A stretch of 64,000 nucleotides of DNA, from the NCBI RefSeq assembly GCF_000972385.1, contig NZ_JXTE01000033.1:1-64000 (forward strand). Direction: 5' to 3'. The translations under genes were made by a program, and so were the position numbers. Under the pieces are notes generated by a model, which saw only the letters and a list, made by a program, of their open reading frames with translations, was not told where the DNA came from and did not search any database. This document shows positions 1 to 7,896 of the stretch, piece by piece. This DNA comes from Streptomyces sp. WM6386 (lineage in GTDB: Bacteria > Actinomycetota > Actinomycetes > Streptomycetales > Streptomycetaceae). How positions within the stretch are numbered: the first letter of the stretch is position 1; each line of letters opens with the position of its first letter.

Positions 1-629
1 GGCCCGCGGCGGGCGCCGGGGGTGGTGGGACGGGAGCGCGCGGTGGGGCCGCTCGTACGACGCGGCCGGTGCGGGGTGGGCGTGCCGGTGGTTCCGGCGC
101 GTGGCATGTGCTGCTCGGCGCCCGCCGGACGCGCCCTCCTCGCAGTGCGGGGAAACCGCTGGTCGACGCGGAGGTTCCGGTTGGTGGCCACGAAGGGGCT
201 CACGACCTGCGCCGCCCCGGCCCTCTCCTGCGCACAGCGGTCCGCGCACTCACAGGCGTCCCCGGGAGGCGTACGCCCGCGGATCGTGGTGTGCCGGGCG
301 GCGGAGGCGAGCCGGTGCATCCGCCCTCGCGGGCCGCGGCCGACGCGGTGGTCCGATCCGGCTCCGGGTCTGCGCACTGCGGCGACGCGGTGACCGAAGG
401 GCCTCGCACCTACCGTCCAGTGCGGGCTGCCGATCCGGTCGTAGGCGGCGAAGCCATGGGACGACTGTTCCTGGACGCCCTGGGCGGAGCGGTTCCTTGC
501 CCGCCGTGGAAACTGGCCTGAACTCGCCGCCTGCGCACCTGAGGTCACACAGCGGGAGCCGCCCTCCCGTACCCCCGTCGCAGGAGGGCGGCTCCGCTTC
601 TTCGGTTGGTCTCACATGAAGGGTCGGGC
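1..629. other. no convincing gene in the first 629 bases
   Basis: No frame on either strand shows a recognisable domain. The best candidate is a plus-strand frame from about 69 to 521 that ends in TGA. It has only moderate third-position G/C bias, no clear ribosome binding site and no recognised motif. It could be a decayed gene or the 3' part of an ORF that starts outside the window. The right end of the stretch holds a strong hairpin, listed separately. Confidence 0.4.
555..595 (-). terminator. hairpin terminator of the secreted-protein gene
   Basis: A perfect 13-bp stem pairs 555-567 (GGAGCCGCCCTCC) with 583-595 and leaves a 15-base loop. It lies about 35 bases downstream of the stop codon at 630 of the minus-strand gene, as expected for a terminator. 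There is no U-tract of note, which is common in Streptomyces. Confidence 0.7.
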
Positions 630-1244
630 TCAGTGGAGCTTGTCGACCGCGGTGGTCGTCGTCTTCCTGAACGCCTTCACCGGTGCGTCGTCGAAGTCGC
701 CCATCTGCCCCCACTGCACGACGGTGACGGTCCGCCCGTCCCGGCCGACCGACAGCAGGTGGATGTCGGAGGCGCCCCAGGAGGCGGAGGTGTGCAGACC
801 GTGGACGCGGGCGCCCTCCTCCACCGGCAGCGTGCCGTAGTTCTTGTACGTGGCGTCGATCTCCGGGTCGGCCTGCTCGATGCGCGTGGCGCAGGTGCGC
901 ATGTCCTTGTTCAGGCGGTCGGCGAGGGCCTTGGCCTTGGCGGTGGTGCCGACGACGATCGTGAGCTGCTGGGCGTTGGTCTCCAGCTCGGTGGTGAACG
1001 AGCGGTACCGGGAGTCGTAGCCGGGCAGCGTCTCCCTCAGACAGCTCAGAAGTTCGTCCGGGACGCCGTCGGTGACCTTGGCCGCCTTCCAGGCGGATGA
1101 GGGGTGCGGCGGCAGTTCGGCGGCCGACAGGAATTTCGGCGCGGTCTGCGGTGCGGCGTCCGCCGGTGCGGCGAGCGTCGCGCCGAGGGCGAGGCCCGTG
1201 ACGGCGACGGCGAACAGCGCTCCGGCTCGGGTGCGCTTGGGCAT
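630..1244 (-). CDS. secreted protein, PknH-like sensor domain
   Basis: The product is 204 residues. It starts MPKRTRAGALFAVAV, with a typical Sec signal peptide ending near APADA/AP (about residue 33). The ATG at 1244 is chosen over an upstream in-frame start because the purine-rich GGGGGA box sits just before it and the signal peptide begins there. The mature part has two cysteines (LSCLRETL and RTCATRI) that could pair, and an alternating alpha/beta pattern ending TVTVVQWGQMGDF. This is reminiscent of the PknH-like extracellular sensor fold of actinobacterial lipoproteins. No lipobox is visible, so it is probably released. It is divergent from the XRE regulator across 225 bases. Ligand and role are unknown. 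Confidence 0.6.
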   Translation of the reverse strand: MPKRTRAGALFAVAVTGLALGATLAAPADAAPQTAPKFLSAAELPPHPSSAWKAAKVTDGVPDELLSCLRETLPGYDSRYRSFTTELETNAQQLTIVVGTTAKAKALADRLNKDMRTCATRIEQADPEIDATYKNYGTLPVEEGARVHGLHTSASWGASDIHLLSVGRDGRTVTVVQWGQMGDFDDAPVKAFRKTTTTAVDKLH

Positions 1245-1469
1245 GGGTGTCCCCCGTGTACGAGTGAGTGCTTGGATGTGGAATGCCGCCGACGGCGGAT
1301 GGTCGGTCCGGCCCGGTCGGTGCGACACCAAGAGCATCAGCCGTCACAGGCGGCCTGCGCAACAGCCGGCGCCCGATCCGCCACGGTGGAACCATCCCAG
1401 GCCGTCTGACGTGCAGGTATACGAGGTGCCTGGGATGGGGGCACCGGTCCGGGAGACACAGGGGGAACG

Positions 1470-2846
1470 TTGTCAGAACGGGACGGCGGGAACGAGGTCG
1501 CGGAATTCGCGGCGCTGCTCACGCGGCTGAAGGAACGTACGGACCGCAGCTACGGCCAGCTGGCCCGGCGTCTGCACATGAACACCTCGACGCTGCACCG
1601 CTACTGCGCGGGGGACGCGGTCCCTGTCGACTTCGCCCCCGTGGAGCGCTTCGCCGCGTTGTGCGGGGCGACGGCGGAGGAACGGCTGGAGCTGCACCGG
1701 CTGTGGCTGCCGGCGGTGGCGGCACGGCAGCGGCCGCGGACACCGGTGGCGGAGGCCGGGCCCGCTCCTGTCCCTGAGCCCGCTCCTGATCCCGAGCCCG
1801 CCCCCTGGCCCGCTCCCGAGCCCGAGTCGGTGCGGGAAGCCCAGCCGGAGGCCGAGCCGGAGCCGGTGCCGCAGGCCGAGACGGTCACGAACCTGGGCGA
1901 CCCTTCCGCCCCACTCCCCTGGTACCGCCGCCGGCGGATCCTGGTGACGACGGCGGTCGCCGTCGCGTCCGCCGCCACCCTCGCCGGCCTGTCCGCCCTG
2001 TCGAACGGCCGTTCTTCGCCCGCCGACGCCGTACGCCCCTCCGACCCCGCCGTCACGACGTCGGCCGCTCCCAGGTCACCGGATCCCACCGCGTCGAAGA
2101 AGTCGGCGAGCCCCTCGCCCTCCCCGGACCGGACCTCCCCGTCCCCCTCCGCCGGCACCGGCGGCCCGGCCCCCGCCCCGTCCGGCAAGGGCCCCGGCAG
2201 TCCCACCGGCGGTGCCCCCCCGGGCGCCGCCGGGCCCCTCACCTGGACCGTCAACCCCCATGTCTGGAACGCGGGCTGCGGTCATCACTACGTCATCGAC
2301 AAGCCGACGACCAAGGTCCCGCCGCCTCCGACCGCGCAGGACGCCCCGGTCTGGGCGTCGACCCTGGGCGCGCTGCACGGCGGCGAGACCATGGTGCAGA
2401 TCTCCGTGCAGGGGCGCAGCTCCACGGCCGTGGTGCTCGAGGCGCTCCGGGTCCGGGTCGTCGGGCGCGCGGCCCCGGCCGAGGGCAACTCCTATGCCAT
2501 GGACAACGGCTGCGGCGGCGCCCTCACCCCGCGTCAGTTCTCCGTCGACCTCGACGCGGACCGCCCGGTCGCCCGCTCGGAAGCCGGTTCCGACGGCGAG
2601 AACGAGATCCCCGCGATCCGGATGCCCTACCGCGTCTCGGCCGAGGACCCGGAGATCCTGCTGGTCACCGCGCGGACGGTGACCTGCGACTGCCGCTGGT
2701 ACCTGGAGCTGGACTGGTCCTCCCAGGGCCGCACCGGCACCGCCCGGATCACCGACAACGGCAGCCCGTTCCGCACGACGGGCGACAAGAAGCTCCCGCA
2801 GTACTCGTACGACTGGTCCAACCGCAGGTGGGCGTCGGAGGGTTAG
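1470..2846 (+). CDS. membrane-anchored XRE-type HTH protein
   Basis: The product is 458 residues. Residues about 11-75 form a helix-turn-helix unit of the XRE class (SYGQLARRLHMNTSTLHRYCAG). Then comes a Pro/Glu-rich linker (about 95-140), a basic stop and one membrane helix (about 157-177, after WYRRRR). A Ser/Thr/Pro-rich outer linker follows, then an external domain from about residue 255 with four cysteines (NAGCG, NGCGG, TCDCRW). The layout suggests a DNA-binding protein held at the membrane with an extracytoplasmic sensing part, a class common in Streptomyces but functionally poorly known. The TTG start at 1470 is supported by GGGGGAA at 1461-1467. DNA target and ligand cannot be inferred. 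Confidence 0.7.
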   Translation: MSERDGGNEVAEFAALLTRLKERTDRSYGQLARRLHMNTSTLHRYCAGDAVPVDFAPVERFAALCGATAEERLELHRLWLPAVAARQRPRTPVAEAGPAPVPEPAPDPEPAPWPAPEPESVREAQPEAEPEPVPQAETVTNLGDPSAPLPWYRRRRILVTTAVAVASAATLAGLSALSNGRSSPADAVRPSDPAVTTSAAPRSPDPTASKKSASPSPSPDRTSPSPSAGTGGPAPAPSGKGPGSPTGGAPPGAAGPLTWTVNPHVWNAGCGHHYVIDKPTTKVPPPPTAQDAPVWASTLGALHGGETMVQISVQGRSSTAVVLEALRVRVVGRAAPAEGNSYAMDNGCGGALTPRQFSVDLDADRPVARSEAGSDGENEIPAIRMPYRVSAEDPEILLVTARTVTCDCRWYLELDWSSQGRTGTARITDNGSPFRTTGDKKLPQYSYDWSNRRWASEG

Positions 2847-2865
2847 GGCCGTCAGAAGGGCCCTA
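2844..2865. terminator. bidirectional terminator between convergent genes
   Basis: A 7-bp perfect stem (TAGGGCC at 2844-2850 with GGCCCTA at 2859-2865) and an 8-base loop fill the 16-base gap between two convergent genes. Each arm contains the TAG stop codon of one of the two genes. Confidence 0.6.
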
Positions 2866-4605
2866 GGGCCGCGGCATGTTACGGAGATTGGACCGCGCCA
2901 TCTGCAGCATCCGCCCCACGCCGCCGTCGAGCACGATCTTCGAGGCGGACAGGGCGAACCCGGTCACCATCTCGGTGCTGATCCTCGGCGGGATGGACAG
3001 GGCGTTGGGGTCGGTGACGACGTCGACGAGGGCGGGCCCCTTGTGTCTGAAGGCGTCCTTGAGGGCGCCGGCCAGCTGCTTGGGCTTCTCCACCCGGACA
3101 CCGTGGGCACCGCAGGCGCGGGCCACCGCGGCGAAGTCGGGGTTCTTGTTGGTGGTGCCGTAGGAGGGCAGGCCCGCGACCAGCATCTCCAACTCGACCA
3201 TGCTCAGCGAGGAGTTGTTGAAGAGGACGACCTTCACGGGCAGGTCGTACTGCACCAGGGTCAGGAAGTCGCCCATCAGCATGGTGAATCCGCCGTCACC
3301 GGACATCGAGACGACCTGCCGCCTGCGGTCGACGAACTGGGCGCCGATCGCCATCGGCAGCGCGTTGGCCATCGAGCCGTGGGAGAAGGAGCCGATGACG
3401 CGCCGGCGGCCGTTGGGGGAGATGTAGCGGGCGGCCCAGACGTTGCACATGCCGGTGTCGACGGTGAACACGGCGTCGTCGTCGGCGAGTTCGTCGAGTA
3501 CGGAGGCCACGTACTCGGGATGGATCGGGACGTGCTTGTCGACCTTGCGGGTGTACGCCTTGACGACACCTTCCAGCGCGTCGGCGTGCTTCTTGAGCAT
3601 CTTGTCGAGGAACTTGCGGTTCTGCTTGGCCCGCACCCGTGGGGTGAGACAGCGCAGGGTCTCCTTCACATCGCCCCACACGGCGAGGTCGAGCTTGGAG
3701 CGGCGGCCCAGGTGCTCCGGGCGGACGTCGACCTGGACGATCTTGACGTCGTCGGGAAGGAACGCGTTGTACGGGAAGTCGGTGCCGAGCAGGATCAGCA
3801 GATCGCACTCGTGGGTGGCCTCGTAGGCGGCGCCGTAGCCGAGCAGTCCGCTCATACCGACGTCATAGGGGTTGTCGTACTGGATGTGCTCCTTGCCCCG
3901 CAGCGCGTGCCCCACCGGGGACTTGATCTTCTCGGCGAACTCCATGACCTCGGCGTGCGCGCCCGCGGTGCCGCTGCCGCAGAACAGGGTGACCTTGTCG
4001 GCCGCGTCGATCATCTCGACGAGCCGGTCGATCTCGGTGTCGCCGGGGCGGACGGTGGGCCGGGAGGTGACGAGGGCGGTCTCCAGCGACTTGTCCGGTG
4101 CGGGGTCGTCGGCGATGTCACCGGGGAGCGAGACGACACTGACGCCGGAGCGGCCGACCGCGTGCTGGATCGCGGTCTGGAGCAGCCTCGGCATCTGCTT
4201 CGGGTGGGAGATGAGTTCGCTGTAGTGGCTGCACTCGCGGAACAGCTGGTCGGGGTGGGTCTCCTGGAAGTAGCCGAGCCCGATCTCGCTGGAGGGGATG
4301 TGCGAGGCGAGGGCGAGGACCGGGGCCATGGAGCGGTGGGCGTCGTACAGGCCGTTGATGAGGTGCAGGTTGCCGGGACCGCAGGAGCCCGCGCAGGCGG
4401 TCAGCTTCCCGGTGATCTGCGCCTCGGCGCCGGCGGCGAAGGCGGCGGTCTCCTCGTGCCGGACGTGCACCCAGTCGATGGCGGCGTTACGGCGTACCGC
4501 GTCGACGACCGGGTTGAGGCTGTCGCCGACGACGCCGTAGAGGCGCCTCACACCGGCGCGGACGAGGATGTCGACGAACTGTTCGGCGACGTTCTGCTTG
4601 GCCAT
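2863..4605 (-). CDS. poxB: pyruvate dehydrogenase (quinone)/pyruvate oxidase
   Basis: The product is 580 residues, a usual length for thiamine-diphosphate pyruvate oxidases. It starts MAKQNVAEQFVDILV. It has the N-terminal TPP-binding domain with the conserved glutamate in VRHEETAAFAAG and the GSCGPGNLH loop, a central FAD/DHAP-type domain (about 190-330), and a C-terminal TPP domain with the GDGGFTML...NN diphosphate motif. The family decarboxylates pyruvate to acetate and passes electrons to menaquinone at the membrane; acetolactate synthase is a distant alternative but lacks this closeness. A TTG six codons upstream is possible; the ATG is preferred on family length. The gene is followed by a convergent terminator and is about 30 bases from the phosphatase gene upstream. 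Confidence 0.85.
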   Translation of the reverse strand: MAKQNVAEQFVDILVRAGVRRLYGVVGDSLNPVVDAVRRNAAIDWVHVRHEETAAFAAGAEAQITGKLTACAGSCGPGNLHLINGLYDAHRSMAPVLALASHIPSSEIGLGYFQETHPDQLFRECSHYSELISHPKQMPRLLQTAIQHAVGRSGVSVVSLPGDIADDPAPDKSLETALVTSRPTVRPGDTEIDRLVEMIDAADKVTLFCGSGTAGAHAEVMEFAEKIKSPVGHALRGKEHIQYDNPYDVGMSGLLGYGAAYEATHECDLLILLGTDFPYNAFLPDDVKIVQVDVRPEHLGRRSKLDLAVWGDVKETLRCLTPRVRAKQNRKFLDKMLKKHADALEGVVKAYTRKVDKHVPIHPEYVASVLDELADDDAVFTVDTGMCNVWAARYISPNGRRRVIGSFSHGSMANALPMAIGAQFVDRRRQVVSMSGDGGFTMLMGDFLTLVQYDLPVKVVLFNNSSLSMVELEMLVAGLPSYGTTNKNPDFAAVARACGAHGVRVEKPKQLAGALKDAFRHKGPALVDVVTDPNALSIPPRISTEMVTGFALSASKIVLDGGVGRMLQMARSNLRNMPRP

Positions 4606-4632
4606 GGATCCATCAATCCACAACCCCCGCCG

Positions 4633-6183
4633 TTACGCCTCCCACACGGCGGCGGCCGTACGGTCGTCCGCGTAGCCCTTGACCCGCACCTGGGTGTCCG
4701 CGAGGAAGGCGGCGAGGCCCGGTGGGGTGGGGCCGGACCAGCGGCCCGTGAGGTACTCGCACAGCTCCGGTTCGCCGCGCAGGGGCTCCGCGAGGCCGCC
4801 GCTGCACATCAGGAGCGTGTCACCCGGGCGGGCTACGGAGGCGCGGAAGCGGAAGGGTTCGCGGGGCGGCTCGGGCGCGGCCTCGTAGGGGCTCGGCGGG
4901 GTGGGGATGCCGAGGTCCATGGTGAGGCGGTCGCCCTCGGGGGTCTCGGCGGGCAGCGAGCCGAAGCCGACCACCGGTTCTCCGGTGACGTCCAGGACGC
5001 GCGGTTCGATGTCCTGCCACTCGCCCTCCCTGAGGCGGAACAGTCCGCCCTCGCCGACGCCGAAGAAGACGCGGGTACGGCAGTCCGTGTCGGCCGGCAG
5101 GAGAAGGCAGCGCAGGGTGGCGGAGTACTCCTCCGGGTCGATGCCCTGCTCGGTGGCGCTGGCACGGAGTTTGCCGAGGCTGCGGTCGGTGAGCCGGTGC
5201 AGCCCCGACTTCAGGTCGCCTCGACGGGCGGCGCGGAGGTCCTCGGCGAGGCGTGCGTGGCTGCGGCCGACGGCCCTGCCGATCCAGTGGCAGGCCTCGG
5301 CGGCGGCCCGGTGGGCGCCGGGGGTCGCGCGGGCGCCGGTGGCCATCGCGACGAGGACCAGGGCGTGGTCACCGGTGCCGAAGCGGGCGGTGAGGAGGGA
5401 GTCCCGGCGGGGTTCGCCCCGGAAGCGGGCGGAGTCGCCCCGCACGGAGGCGGCACGCAGGGTGCAGGAGCCGTAGTGGGCGCCGTCGAGGACGGTGTCG
5501 GCGACCAGGTCGTCCAGGTCGTCGGGGTCCGCGGCCGGGAGGGCGGTGGGTTCGGCGTCGTAGGTCGGCGGGCCGGAACCCACGAAGCCCAGGGGGCCGG
5601 GAGGGAGCGTGGGGAGGTCGACTCGGGTGGGGGTGCGGGTGGGGGGTGGTTCCGGGGGCGTTTCTGCCGGCGGGGGTGCCGCGTCGACCGGTGTTTCCGC
5701 GGGCGGGTGGGTCTCGCTCGCCCGCGCTTGCGGGGTGCCGCCCGGCTTCGGGTCGGGAGCGGCCCCGGCGTCACGACCGCCCGCCGGCTCCGCCGCCCAC
5801 GCCCGCGGGCTGCCACCCGGTTTCGGGTCGGAGGCGGCCCCGGCGGCATGACCGCCCGTCGGCTCTGGCGGTGCGGTGTCGGCAGGCTGTGCGGGCGGGC
5901 CGCCGCCCGGCCTCGGTGGATCGCCGCCCGGCGCGAAGTTCGTCGGGCCCGTTGTCGACTGCGTCGGTTCCCAAGGGGCCCGGGACCGCGTCGGCGGGGT
6001 GTCCTCCTCGGCCGCCCGCGGCGCCGGAACCCCCGTGCCCGTGTTCACCGTCCCCGCAGCCGAGGCGAACCTGTCGTCCAGCGAGTCGGGCGCGGCGGCC
6101 GGGCCCGCGTCCTCGGTGTCGTCGTACAGCTGACCCCACCAGTCGTCCTCGTGACCGGTGGGCCTTCCCCCCTGCTGGCTCAT
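4633..6183 (-). CDS. PP2C-like serine/threonine phosphatase with long linker
   Basis: The product is 516 residues. The first ~230 are acidic then Pro/Gly/Ala-rich and look disordered (WWGQLYDDTED near the N-terminus, then repeated PKPGG units). The C-terminal ~280 residues carry PP2C-like segments: GDHALVLVAMATGA, AAAEACHWIGRAVG, GEPVVGFGSLPAETP, LLMCSGGLAEPLRG and YADDRTAAAVWEA. The usual metal-binding aspartates are only partly recognisable (the YADDR end and PGDTLLMCSGG), so activity is uncertain. Such proteins act in the cytoplasm on phosphoserine/threonine. The ATG at 6183 gives MSQQGGRPTGHEDDWW. The adjacent poxB has the same orientation with a 27-base gap, so co-transcription is possible. 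The gene is divergent from the DUF456 gene. Confidence 0.7.
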   Translation of the reverse strand: MSQQGGRPTGHEDDWWGQLYDDTEDAGPAAAPDSLDDRFASAAGTVNTGTGVPAPRAAEEDTPPTRSRAPWEPTQSTTGPTNFAPGGDPPRPGGGPPAQPADTAPPEPTGGHAAGAASDPKPGGSPRAWAAEPAGGRDAGAAPDPKPGGTPQARASETHPPAETPVDAAPPPAETPPEPPPTRTPTRVDLPTLPPGPLGFVGSGPPTYDAEPTALPAADPDDLDDLVADTVLDGAHYGSCTLRAASVRGDSARFRGEPRRDSLLTARFGTGDHALVLVAMATGARATPGAHRAAAEACHWIGRAVGRSHARLAEDLRAARRGDLKSGLHRLTDRSLGKLRASATEQGIDPEEYSATLRCLLLPADTDCRTRVFFGVGEGGLFRLREGEWQDIEPRVLDVTGEPVVGFGSLPAETPEGDRLTMDLGIPTPPSPYEAAPEPPREPFRFRASVARPGDTLLMCSGGLAEPLRGEPELCEYLTGRWSGPTPPGLAAFLADTQVRVKGYADDRTAAAVWEA

Positions 6184-6448
6184 GCCCCTAATTGTCCACC
6201 GTGCGGCCCGGATGAAAACGGGGCATCCGGAAAAATCGGCGGCGCGCCGCGCGGCGGGTGATCCACAGAACGACCGTACGAAAAGAGCCGCCGGGGCTGT
6301 TCGGGTCGGTGCCGGGTGAAGCGGCTGATGGGGCTCGGTGGGGTGACGACCGGGTTGCGGCTGGGGGGGCATGTGTACGAGCGGGGCCGGGGCCTGGGCC
6401 GAGTATGGCTGACCTGCGCCTTCTCCGGCCGTCCGGCACCCTGGACGC

Positions 6449-6931
6449 ATGGGAGTGTGGGAGCTCCTGCTGGTCGGCCTGGTCCTCTTGCTCGGCCTGT
6501 GCGGAGTGCTGGTGCCCGGGGTGCCGGGGTCGTGGCTCGTGTGGGCCGCGGTCTCGTGGTGGGCGCTGAAGGATCCGCGGCCGGTCGCGTGGTGGGTGCT
6601 GGTGGGGGCCACCGTGGTGCTGTTCCTGTCCCAGGTGGTGCGCTGGGCGCTGCCGCCCCGCCGTCTGCGCACGAGCGGTGCCACCCCCCGGATGGGCGTG
6701 TACGCCGGGACCGGCGCGTTCCTCGGCTTCTTCCTGGTCCCCGTGGTGGGCGCGATCCCCGGCTTCATGGCCGGCATCTACCTGTACGAACGCCTCCGTC
6801 TCGGCCGGCACGGCGAGGCGAGGGCGGCACTTCGCACGGTCATGCGCTCAGGCGGCTCCAGCGTGCTGGCGGAGCTGTTCACCTGCCTGCTGATCACGGG
6901 GGCGTGGCTGGGGGCGGTGCTGTGGGGGTGA
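6449..6931 (+). CDS. DUF456 family membrane protein
   Basis: The product is 160 residues and very hydrophobic, with about four membrane helices. The N-terminal hairpin LLLVGLVLLLGLCGVLVPGVPGSWLVW has the P-x-x-P-G-x-x-L pattern of DUF456. A second glycine-rich helix pair, TGAFLGFFLVPVVGAIPGFMAG, repeats the motif. Function is not known for the family. The start is ATG at 6449 with no strong ribosome binding site. It is divergent from the phosphatase gene and 67 bases ahead of the PPOX gene. Confidence 0.75.
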   Translation: MGVWELLLVGLVLLLGLCGVLVPGVPGSWLVWAAVSWWALKDPRPVAWWVLVGATVVLFLSQVVRWALPPRRLRTSGATPRMGVYAGTGAFLGFFLVPVVGAIPGFMAGIYLYERLRLGRHGEARAALRTVMRSGGSSVLAELFTCLLITGAWLGAVLWG

Positions 6932-6998
6932 CGTAGGGCCGCGGCCCTACGCCGAGGAGCCGATGTGCCCGCCGGTCCGGGCGTGTTCGGATGGCGGC

Positions 6999-7376
6999 AT
7001 GACCGAATTCAGCGAGGCCGAACGCGCGTATCTGAAGTCGCAGCGGCTGGGGCGGCTCGCCACGGTGTCCCCCCAGGGGCAGCCGCAGGCCAACCCGGTC
7101 GGGTTCTTCCCCCAGGACGACGGGACGATTCTGGTCGGCGGCTACGAGATGGGGCGCAGCAAGAAGTGGCGCAACCTTCAAAAGAACCCGAAGGTCGCGC
7201 TCGTGGTCGACGACATCGTCAGTCTTCGGCCCTGGAAGGTGCGCGGGATCGATGTCCGGGGAGAGGCGGAGCTGCTGGTGGGGCCGCATGAGCTGGGGGC
7301 GCATTTCAGTGAGGAGGTCATTCGGATCCATCCTCGGCGGATTCACAGTTGGGGGCTCGATGCGTCAGATGGGTAA
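6999..7376 (+). CDS. PPOX-class F420/FMN-dependent oxidoreductase
   Basis: The product is 125 residues, a single split-barrel domain. It starts MTEFSEAERAYLKSQRLGRLATVSP, the usual opening of small actinobacterial PPOX F420-dependent proteins. Further family segments are PQANPVGFFPQDDGTILVGG, SKKWRNLQKNPKVALVVDD and GIDVRGEAELL. These proteins bind a deazaflavin or flavin as dimers in the cytoplasm; the substrate cannot be told. The ATG at 6999 fits the family start; an ATG at 6991 is out of frame. The gene ends 13 bases from the convergent ogt gene. Confidence 0.8.
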   Translation: MTEFSEAERAYLKSQRLGRLATVSPQGQPQANPVGFFPQDDGTILVGGYEMGRSKKWRNLQKNPKVALVVDDIVSLRPWKVRGIDVRGEAELLVGPHELGAHFSEEVIRIHPRRIHSWGLDASDG

Positions 7377-7389
7377 GGAATAGTCGTCG

Positions 7390-7896
7390 TCACGCGCGAC
7401 TGCGCGCCCCGTCCTGGAGGACACCCTCCAGGCTCAGCAGCGTCGTCTTGCGTTCCAGGCCGCCCGCGTACCCCGTCAGTGAACCGTTCGCACCGATCAC
7501 CCGATGGCACGGCCTGACGATCAGCAGGGGGTTGGCGCCGATCGCGCCGCCGACCGCTCGTACCGCGGCGCGGGGCGCCCCGATGCGTGTGGCGATCTCG
7601 CCGTATGTCGTCGTGGCGCCGTAGGGGACGTCGTCCAGGGCGGCCCAGACCCGCTCGCGGAACTCCGTGCCCTCGGCCCGCAGCGCCAGCCGGAACTCCT
7701 TCAGCTCACCGGCGAAGTACGCCGTGAGCTGCTCCTCGGCCTCGTGGAAGAGGGCGGGGTCGTGCAGCCAGCCGTCCTGGACCGTGCGGCCGCCCTTCTG
7801 GTCCGGTACGGACAGGGAGGTCAGCACGCCGGTCGGGTCGGCGGTGAGGAGGAGCGGGCCGACGGGGCTGTCCGCAGTCGTCCAGTGCGTGGTCAT
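7390..7896 (-). CDS. ogt: methylated-DNA-protein cysteine methyltransferase
   Basis: The product is 168 residues with the active-site motif PCHRVIGANG, which takes alkyl groups from O6-alkylguanine in a suicide reaction. The preceding TYGEIATRIGAPRAAVRAVGGAIGANPL is the DNA-binding helix-turn-helix region, and GYAGGLERKTTLLSLEG closes the domain. Its ATG overlaps the stop codon of the upstream Ada/AlkA gene in an ATGA arrangement, which points to translational coupling. Together they repair base alkylation damage. Confidence 0.92.
   Translation of the reverse strand: MTTHWTTADSPVGPLLLTADPTGVLTSLSVPDQKGGRTVQDGWLHDPALFHEAEEQLTAYFAGELKEFRLALRAEGTEFRERVWAALDDVPYGATTTYGEIATRIGAPRAAVRAVGGAIGANPLLIVRPCHRVIGANGSLTGYAGGLERKTTLLSLEGVLQDGARSRA

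Noticed and set aside
3043..6261. 1072-codon open frame on the plus strand
   Set aside because: It is antisense to poxB and the PP2C-like gene, both with clear family motifs. Long mirror frames are a by-product of high G+C third positions.
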